A stretch of 64,000 nt of DNA, taken from the NCBI GenBank assembly GCA_913777465.1, contig CAJYRQ010000084.1, positions 1 to 64,000 on the forward strand. The letters are read 5' to 3'. The notes beneath the pieces were generated by a model. That model had not been told where the DNA came from and made no database searches. It was given only the letters and a program-made list of their open reading frames with translations. Below are positions 58,394-64,000 of the stretch, piece after piece. A program made the position numbers and the translations under genes. Each line of letters starts with the position of its first letter. Position 1 is the stretch's first letter. This stretch comes from an uncultured Chryseobacterium sp. (GTDB lineage: Bacteria; Bacteroidota; Bacteroidia; Flavobacteriales; Weeksellaceae).

Positions 58394-59067
58394 GAGTCCT
58401 GCCATTTGTAGCCTAGCCCGTAAACGGTATGCAGGTAATCTTTTCCTCCGGCATCGGTAATTTTCTTGCGCAGGTTTTTCAGATGCTGGTAAACGAAATC
58501 AATATTGTCTATACTGTAGGTATAATCTCCCCAGAGATGGCCGGCAATGGCCTGTTTGGAAAGCATCCTGTTTTCGTTGCTGATAAAGAAGATCAGCAGG
58601 TTGAGCTCTTTACGGGTAAGGTTTAACGGCTTGTTGTTGATAAAGCATGCTTTGGATTCGAGGTCGATTTTTATTTCATTAAAAACCAGGGCATGGTCTA
58701 TTTCCGGGGTTTTTCTCCGGGAAACGGCTTTGATGCGGGCATGCAGCTCGGGAAGGGCAAAAGGTTTCGTAATATAGTCGTCGGCGCCTTCTTCCAGGCC
58801 CTGCAGCTTATGGTCTAAGGAATCCTTAGCTGAAATAATGATGATGCCGGCAGTAAGCCTTTTGTGTTTTATTTCACGGAGCACCTCCAGTCCGCTTCCG
58901 TCAGGAAGCATCAGATCCAGCAGAACGCAGTCGTATTCAAAAAAATCGATCTTTTCATCGGCTTCTTCTTTGGTGGAAGCCACTTCACAGACGTAATCTT
59001 CTTTCCTGAGATAATCCGTAATATTAGAGGCCAGCTCTTTGTGGTCTTCTACAATAAGTATCTTCAT
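58390..59067 (-). CDS. OmpR family response regulator
   Basis: A 225-residue regulator. The receiver has the phosphoacceptor aspartate in YDCVLLDLMLPDGSG and the lysine in DDYITKPFALPE. The C-terminal winged helix is LNLTRKELNLLIFFIS then KNLRKKI and VYGLGYKW. It is the first gene of the set regulator-kinase-porin-MFS. The three 11-bp repeats before the porin gene are the natural candidate binding site. No promoter was clearly identified upstream. Confidence 0.92.
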   Translation of the reverse strand: MKILIVEDHKELASNITDYLRKEDYVCEVASTKEEADEKIDFFEYDCVLLDLMLPDGSGLEVLREIKHKRLTAGIIIISAKDSLDHKLQGLEEGADDYITKPFALPELHARIKAVSRRKTPEIDHALVFNEIKIDLESKACFINNKPLNLTRKELNLLIFFISNENRMLSKQAIAGHLWGDYTYSIDNIDFVYQHLKNLRKKITDAGGKDYLHTVYGLGYKWQDS

Positions 59068-59156
59068 CCGTACAGTAATTTCAGAAGCGTAAATTACTAA
59101 ATAATACGGGTGTTAGCGATGTTCAGACCGATTTTTTTAAATATAATCTTTTATTA

Positions 59157-59501
59157 CTAAGCCTTTTTCACAAATTCCGATTTCAGGGCCATGGCTCCGA
59201 AACCGTCAATTTTACAGTCGATATTATGATCGCTGTCCGGACGCAGGCGGATATTTTTCACTTTGGTTCCTGCTTTCACCGGCTTCGGTGCTCCTTTTAC
59301 CGGAAGATCCTTAACCACGACTACAGAATCCCCGTCCTGAAGCTCGTTTCCGTTTGAATCAAGGATTTTTCCTGAAGCGGATGCCTCAACAGCCGTTTCT
59401 TCAGGGTTCCATTCGTAGAAGCATTGGGAACACACCATCATATCATCGCTCGGATAGGTAAACTCGGAGTTGCATTTAGGACAAAGTACAGTATCACTCA
59501 T
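59157..59501 (-). CDS. yjdM: Zinc-ribbon protein of the PhnA/YjdM family
   Basis: A 114-residue protein with an N-terminal zinc ribbon ([10 protein letters not shown] and [10 protein letters not shown], i.e. two CxxC pairs) and a C-terminal PhnA domain, with [17 protein letters not shown] and [20 protein letters not shown]. Despite the old PhnA name it is not a phosphonate hydrolase in most bacteria; its function remains unclear. ATG 59501 begins [10 protein letters not shown]; the longer frame to 59588 has no support. Confidence 0.88.
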   Translation of the reverse strand: MSDTVLCPKCNSEFTYPSDDMMVCSQCFYEWNPEETAVEASASGKILDSNGNELQDGDSVVVVKDLPVKGAPKPVKAGTKVKNIRLRPDSDHNIDCKIDGFGAMALKSEFVKKA

Positions 59502-59677
59502 ATTTTTAATTTTTTGCAAAGGTAGGATTTTTGAATGATGAGTAAAAATCATAATTTCACTTAACAGGGAATAATAAAAACAAACCAATAACTAATAACT
59601 CATCTGTTACAATTTATAACTCTACAAAGTTTAAATTTTCGTATTTTTGCAGATTCAAAATAGCAGAACCCAATTTT

Positions 59678-60883
59678 ATGGAATTGATACACCGAAACCT
59701 GGCCATCGGAATCCACGATGCATTGCAGGAAACGTTTTTCGAGAAAAATAAATATGCCGATAAAGTAATCGAAAGGCTTCTGAAGGCGAATAAAAAATGG
59801 GGAAGCCAGGACAGAGCCGTTGTTTCTGAGATTTTCTACAACATCATCCGCTGGAAGAAACGCCTGGAATATTATATGGGAGAAGGCGTGAAGCCCAACA
59901 ACGTTTACAAATTAATCCTTGCTTACCTTCTCTGGAGCAAGACCAATTATAAAAAATTTGAGGAATTCGACGGTATTAAAATCGCCGATATCCTGACTAA
60001 GCTTAAAAAAGGAACGGTTCCCACCAAAGCCATCGAATATTCCATCCCGGACTGGCTGGCGGAAACCCTGGAAAAAGAGCTGGGCCCGAAATGGGAAAAG
60101 GAAATGCAGGCCCTGAACGAGCAGGCACCAACCGTTCTGAGGGCAAATTCGTTAAGAACAACGACCAGAGAACTTATTTCCGATCTTTCGGATGAAAATA
60201 TTGTTTCCTATCCCGTTAAAAATTATCCTGACGCCGTGCAGCTTGAGGAAAAGAAGAACGTTTTCCTTACCACCGCATTCAAGGAAGGATTGTTTGAAGT
60301 TCAGGATGCATCTTCACAGAAAATCGCTTATTTCCTGGATGTAAAAGAAGGCCAGCGCGTTGTGGACGCGTGTGCCGGAGCCGGCGGAAAAACGCTTCAT
60401 ATCGCAGCCCTGATGGGAAATAAAGGACAGATCATCGCCCTGGATATTTTCGAATGGAAGCTTGCCGAACTGAAGCGCCGTGCCAAAAGAGCCGGAGCCC
60501 ACAACATCGAAACCCGTATGATCACCGATAACAAAGTGATCAAAAGGCTTCATGAAAAGGCAGACCGCCTGCTGATCGATGCACCATGCTCCGGATTAGG
60601 TGTCCTGAAGAGAAACCCTGACAGCAAATGGAAGATCGACCAGGCTTTCATCGACAGGATTAAAGGAGAACAGCAGCAGATTATTCAGGATTATTCCAAA
60701 ATGCTTAAAAAAGGAGGCAAAATGGTGTATGCCACCTGTTCCATCCTTCCTTCTGAAAACAATGAGCAGGTAGCGGAATTCCTGAAAAACAATACCGGTT
60801 TCAAGCTTATTAAAGATGAGAAAGTAATGCCGAGCGAAGGTTATGACGGCTTCTACATGGCCCTGATTGAAAGGGTTTCTTAA
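59678..60883 (+). CDS. RsmB/NOP2-type class I RNA m5C methyltransferase
   Basis: A 401-residue SAM-dependent enzyme that should methylate cytosine in rRNA or tRNA. Motif I is DACAGAGGKTLHIAAL, motif IV DAPCSGLGVLKRNPD with its cysteine, and motif VI YATCSILPSENNEQV with the catalytic cysteine. The N-terminal ~140 residues resemble the NusB-like RNA-binding region of RsmB, so rRNA is the more likely substrate. A -7 match TATTTTTG at 59642-59649 is 28 bp before the ATG. Confidence 0.9.
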   Translation: MELIHRNLAIGIHDALQETFFEKNKYADKVIERLLKANKKWGSQDRAVVSEIFYNIIRWKKRLEYYMGEGVKPNNVYKLILAYLLWSKTNYKKFEEFDGIKIADILTKLKKGTVPTKAIEYSIPDWLAETLEKELGPKWEKEMQALNEQAPTVLRANSLRTTTRELISDLSDENIVSYPVKNYPDAVQLEEKKNVFLTTAFKEGLFEVQDASSQKIAYFLDVKEGQRVVDACAGAGGKTLHIAALMGNKGQIIALDIFEWKLAELKRRAKRAGAHNIETRMITDNKVIKRLHEKADRLLIDAPCSGLGVLKRNPDSKWKIDQAFIDRIKGEQQQIIQDYSKMLKKGGKMVYATCSILPSENNEQVAEFLKNNTGFKLIKDEKVMPSEGYDGFYMALIERVS

Positions 60884-60912
60884 AAAGAAATACATATTAA
60901 TATATTTATATG

Positions 60913-60942
60913 AAACTACTCTACTTTTGGAGTAGTTTTTTT
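60913..60942 (+). terminator. Terminator of the methyltransferase gene
   Basis: AAACTACTC (60913-60921) pairs with GAGTAGTTT (60930-60938), followed by TTTT. Confidence 0.85.
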
Positions 60943-60997
60943 ATGTATAATAAAACATCCGTTCTGTCAATTGTATTTAATCTTTTAACTAAATATA

Positions 60998-61032
60998 AAA
61001 CGCCTGTAGAGTATCGTACTCAGCAGGCGTTT
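60998..61032 (-). terminator. Terminator of the Mn catalase gene
   Basis: AAACGCCTG (60998-61006) and CAGGCGTTT (61024-61032) form the outer stem; GAGTA-TCG-TACTC is an inner stem. It lies 50 bp beyond the catalase stop, with T residues on the minus-strand side. Confidence 0.75.
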
Positions 61033-61081
61033 CCATTAAACTTAATATATATCTGTCTGTTGTCTGTAAGATCTGAAGAGA

Positions 61082-62035
61082 CTATTCCTCTTTACTTCCG
61101 TTGATCCCAATATTCTGATCAATCTTTCCTCCTGATTCTTTAAATTCGGTGAAGGCATCTGCCAGCGCCTGAAGTTCGGCATCAAGTCCCGGGGCAAATT
61201 CTTCGGGACGCTCGGGCATCTGCGGAACCAAAAACGATTCCCGAGGTTCTTTAAGTGTGGTGAGCTGGGTACCGTCATTAAAAGGAGACGGGCCACTGAA
61301 AATCTGCTCCATCATAGATCCGTCCAGACGGAAAGTATACTGTTCCCGGTGCAAGCCTAGATCGAGCAGCCGCTTTACTTCAGGAAATTGTGAAGAATCG
61401 AATTTCGGTACCGGCAGCACTTTACCCCAGTCGACGCCCAGTTTTTCCAGTGCCTTTGCAAAAGCAGCCTGGTGGGCTTCATCCCGTACAATAAGAAAAG
61501 CCACAGTTGCCCGTAATGTTTTATTGGTACTCATTTCATAAATCCTGCACTTCTGAAGCCTTCCGGTAGCTTCAAGGACAAGGTTATCCATCAGATCCAG
61601 GACAAGATTGCCGTGATTGTGGACATAACTGCCGCTCCATGGGTTTCCCGCAGCATCTACCGGAAGTGCCGATTGGGCACCCATGATGTAATGATGCGGA
61701 TTTTTCTGTTCCTTCGCCATATCCATGGCAGCATCCCCACCTTTACCGGGTGCTTCATATTTATCGCCCTGATATCTGGGAGATCCGTCAAGAAGCTGAG
61801 AGATGGTTTTGGTAATCAGCTCTACGTGAGAAATTTCCTCGATACCGACCCCCTGGATAAGATCCATATACGGTGTGGCACTGCCCCGGAAATTAAAGCT
61901 CTGGAAAAGAAACTGCATCATGGTACGCATTTCGCCGAACTGACCGCCTAACCCTTCCTGCAGGGCATTGGCTGCTGACGGATCCGGTTCGTCCGGCACA
62001 ATCGGGTTGATAAGCTTTTGTGAATGGTAAAACAT
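61082..62035 (-). CDS. Manganese catalase
   Basis: A 317-residue four-helix-bundle catalase that splits hydrogen peroxide with a di-manganese site. The metal-ligand segments are EEISHVELITKTI and RDEAHQAAFAKALEKLG, which have the Glu and His ligands in the usual order. The first helix contains EGLGGQFGEMRTMMQFLFQS. ATG 62035 (MFYHSQKLINPIVPDEPDPS) is the typical N-terminus; a longer frame to 62149 is not. The terminator at 60998 ends the transcript. It is the only catalase in the window. Confidence 0.92.
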   Translation of the reverse strand: MFYHSQKLINPIVPDEPDPSAANALQEGLGGQFGEMRTMMQFLFQSFNFRGSATPYMDLIQGVGIEEISHVELITKTISQLLDGSPRYQGDKYEAPGKGGDAAMDMAKEQKNPHHYIMGAQSALPVDAAGNPWSGSYVHNHGNLVLDLMDNLVLEATGRLQKCRIYEMSTNKTLRATVAFLIVRDEAHQAAFAKALEKLGVDWGKVLPVPKFDSSQFPEVKRLLDLGLHREQYTFRLDGSMMEQIFSGPSPFNDGTQLTTLKEPRESFLVPQMPERPEEFAPGLDAELQALADAFTEFKESGGKIDQNIGINGSKEE

Positions 62036-62232
62036 AGTATATATTTTTTTGGTGTGAAAACTAAAACGAGCCAACATTATGCCACACAACAAAAATATGG
62101 TATTTAAAATACTGATTATTAACACATTATGATTCAAGTCATAATACATTGCGGGAACAGCAAATTTCCCTTAATCCGTAAATCATATATCACTCTGAAA
62201 ATCTTTTAAAATTTCAGGGATCTATTTTAAAC

Positions 62233-62262
62233 TTGAATTATCTCAGTTAAAATCTATCTTTG
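62233..62262 (+). promoter_or_regulatory. Promoter of the PNGase F-like gene (-33/-7)
   Basis: TTG at 62233-62235, 19 bases, then TATCTTTG at 62255-62262. The -7 box covers a TTG that could be read as a start codon at 62260, so the true start is the ATG at 62281. Confidence 0.7.
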
Positions 62263-62280
62263 CGGAAATCAATTTTTCAT

Positions 62281-63945
62281 ATGCTTCAAAGAATTTTACC
62301 GGGTATCTTTACCCTGATCTGTTTTTTTTCTTTTGCACAGACCTATGAAGTGCAATACATGAGTTCCTCCAACGGAAAAATTTCTACCGACCAGACGCCT
62401 ACCGTTGTTCTGGCCAATGAAAAGGAAAACTTTATCCTGAACCAAAAAATCAAAGAGAAGAAAGCGGATTTCCCTTTTGAAGTCACAAAAATAGAGAAGC
62501 CGTCCAACACTGTTTTCTCCTACGCTTTTCTGAAAACCGGTGAAATCGTATCGGCCTCTGATAATGAATCGATTAGCAAGCAGAACTTTGAGTTTACCGA
62601 TGAAACCAAAAAAATCCTGGGATACAACTGTAAAAAAGCCGTTACCAAGATCAACTCCAACACTATTGAAGTCTGGTATACAAACGACCTGAAAATCCAG
62701 GGCGGACCTTCCACCATCGGACAGAACCTGGGCTTTGTACTGGAAATCGAAAGAAATAAAACATCCGCCATTACAGCGACTTCTTTAAAAAAAATTAAGA
62801 AGACAGGGATCGACGGTATTATGAAAGGTACCGTCACTTCAACAGACCCGCTGGGCTACAGGGATCTTTTATGGAAAAGCAGATTTACTACCCTGAAGGT
62901 GTTCGACAATGAAACCATCAACTTTTCAGATCAGTCCAAATCAGATGAACAGGTTAAAAGATTCGCCAACGGAACAATTCTTCTGAAAAAAATCAAATTT
63001 CCGAAAATTACGGAAGGGGAAAATATTTTCGTGGAACTGAAACAGCAGTCGAACGGAGATGCGTATGACCGAACCGGAACGGTATTCTTCATTCCGCAGG
63101 ATAAACCCCAGTCGTTTTTCAACGGGCTTGAAGACGGAGTAAAAACGCTGCCGCTGTATGAAAACGGAAACGGGAAAAAATATTACGGGATCATGACCAC
63201 CGAAAATTACAATCCTCCCGTTGAAATGATGCGTTTCTTCACGGCTTTCGGAATCAGTAAATTCAACAATCTCCAGCTGAAGGACAAAACCTGGCAGACC
63301 GTCAGCCCGTACCGTGAAGACATTACCGACCTGAAACCTTCTTTAAGCGAAAAAGAACTCTGGGTTGGGGCTTTTATCGGAAACTATGACAAAGGCGGCC
63401 ACAAAGTAAGCCTGGAAATCACCATTCACAAAAGCGATCAGGCTATTTATAAAAACAATGCGGTTATCCCATTATTCAATACTTTAAATATTATGGAAAT
63501 GGCGGGGCAGGAATATTCTACCATGTTTGATAAAGACCAGGGCCTTCTGGTAGAATTTACATTAAAAAAAGATTTGAAGAATGCACAGCTGAAATATACA
63601 ACGACCGGGCATGGCGGCTGGGAAAACGGCGATGAATTTCTCCCTAAAACCAATTCTATCTTTCTTGACGGAAAAATGGCTTTCTCATTTATCCCCTGGA
63701 GAACCGACTGCGGATCTTACCGCCTATACAATCCTGCTTCCGGAAATTTCCCGGACGGGCTTTCTTCTTCCGACCTCAGCAGATCCAACTGGTGCCCGGG
63801 AATGGTAACGAATCCCAATTTTATCCCACTGGGTGATTTAAAAGCTGGAAAACATACCATTCAGGTAAAAATTCCCCAGGGGCCGAGAGAAGGCTCAAGT
63901 TTCAGCGCATGGAATGTTTCGGGAGTTCTTTTGGGTAACGAATAA
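62281..63945 (+). CDS. GLPGLI-domain / PNGase F-like fusion protein
   Basis: A 554-residue exported protein (signal peptide MLQRILPGIFTLICFFSFAQ). Residues about 23-180 form a GLPGLI-type domain (KKILGYNCKKAVT, TIEVWYTNDL, IGQNLGFVLEI). Residues about 200-550 resemble both lobes of peptide-N-glycosidase F. D263 in GDAYDRTG aligns with the catalytic Asp60 in PNGase F, and E452 in NGDEFLP with Glu206. The segment SRSNWCPGMV parallels the WCPGM part of the enzyme. The Glu118 equivalent is not obvious. It may bind or cut glycans; activity is unproven. A hairpin follows. Confidence 0.75.
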   Translation: MLQRILPGIFTLICFFSFAQTYEVQYMSSSNGKISTDQTPTVVLANEKENFILNQKIKEKKADFPFEVTKIEKPSNTVFSYAFLKTGEIVSASDNESISKQNFEFTDETKKILGYNCKKAVTKINSNTIEVWYTNDLKIQGGPSTIGQNLGFVLEIERNKTSAITATSLKKIKKTGIDGIMKGTVTSTDPLGYRDLLWKSRFTTLKVFDNETINFSDQSKSDEQVKRFANGTILLKKIKFPKITEGENIFVELKQQSNGDAYDRTGTVFFIPQDKPQSFFNGLEDGVKTLPLYENGNGKKYYGIMTTENYNPPVEMMRFFTAFGISKFNNLQLKDKTWQTVSPYREDITDLKPSLSEKELWVGAFIGNYDKGGHKVSLEITIHKSDQAIYKNNAVIPLFNTLNIMEMAGQEYSTMFDKDQGLLVEFTLKKDLKNAQLKYTTTGHGGWENGDEFLPKTNSIFLDGKMAFSFIPWRTDCGSYRLYNPASGNFPDGLSSSDLSRSNWCPGMVTNPNFIPLGDLKAGKHTIQVKIPQGPREGSSFSAWNVSGVLLGNE

Positions 63946-63950
63946 AAAAA

Positions 63951-63979
63951 ACCTTCTCGTAAACGAATTACAAGAAGGT
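63951..63979 (+). terminator. Hairpin after the PNGase F-like gene
   Basis: ACCTTCT (63951-63957) pairs with AGAAGGT (63973-63979), and GTAA/TTAC extend it inside. The T run is short, so its strength is uncertain. Confidence 0.55.
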
Positions 63980-64000
63980 AAAAACACAAATGATGAAAAA

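Noticed and set aside
60910..61104. Plus-strand frame of 64 codons after the methyltransferase gene
   Set aside because: It consists largely of the two terminator hairpins at 60913 and 60998.
62036..62149. N-terminal extension of the Mn catalase
   Set aside because: The extension is hydrophobic and unlike the family; the standard start MFYHSQKL is at 62035.
62260..62280. TTG start for the PNGase F-like gene at 62260
   Set aside because: The TTG lies inside the -7 promoter element, and the signal peptide begins at the ATG at 62281.

Overview
The window looks like a chromosome segment of a Chryseobacterium-like flavobacterium (Bacteroidota, Weeksellaceae). The evidence is from the sequence. 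Intergenic DNA is very AT-rich. Start codons mostly lack strong Shine-Dalgarno sequences. Several upstream regions carry the Bacteroidota promoter pair TTG-N18/19-TAnnTTTG. The gene content is typical of that group: a GLPGLI-domain protein, a TonB receptor, paired M16 peptidases, a tyrosine-degradation cluster and a bacteriocin-like peptide. I saw no rRNA, tRNA or CRISPR array, but I could not run a dedicated search.

Layout. 1-5922: tail of an IS1-type transposase, a YjaB-like acetyltransferase, a LysR regulator divergent from a quinone-stress set (mdaB, a YgiN-like monooxygenase, an exported PPC-domain protein), an AhpD-like protein, and a divergent Crp/Fnr regulator and DUF1304 membrane protein. 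5923-9764: a long structured leader followed by proVWX for glycine betaine uptake. 9765-13494: repeat-rich DNA, a thioredoxin-like protein and a TonB-dependent receptor. 13495-20740: tyrosine catabolism (hmgA, a CoA-transferase, hpd, a secreted unknown, fah, a flavin reductase). 20800-21150: a small cysteine-rich peptide gene and a degenerate second copy. 21249-28650: hydrolases, a HipA-like kinase with DUF3037, cstA and a PLD-like membrane protein. 28895-37945: pcrA/uvrD-type helicase, a two-component pair, two M16 peptidases and secG. 38098-47879: glycosyltransferase genes (one a remnant), recR, pepD, a LOG protein, a broken Mrr endonuclease, a (p)ppGpp synthetase, ferredoxin and its reductase. 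48281-53911: a small 42-residue gene, a two-component pair, pheS, YceI and an orphan ABC ATPase. 54261-59067: an MFS carrier, an outer-membrane porin and the two-component system that probably controls them. 59157-63945: YjdM, an RNA methyltransferase, Mn catalase and a GLPGLI-PNGase F-like fusion.

How the parts work together. HPPD, homogentisate dioxygenase and fumarylacetoacetase form a complete route from 4-hydroxyphenylpyruvate to fumarate and acetoacetate (maleylacetoacetate isomerase is not in the window), and the CoA-transferase could activate the acetoacetate. The porin/MFS/histidine kinase/OmpR block reads as one regulated uptake unit, with three 11-bp direct repeats upstream of the porin. 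MdaB and YgiN-like proteins are the two halves of a known quinone redox cycle.

Intergenic DNA is unusually full of dispersed imperfect repeats in at least five families, several with inverted-repeat ends, tandem duplication or compensatory stem changes. Most likely points for follow-up are the HipA-like/DUF3037 pair, the cysteine-rich peptide locus, the 11-bp operator array, the GLPGLI-PNGase F fusion, and the covarying hairpin repeats.
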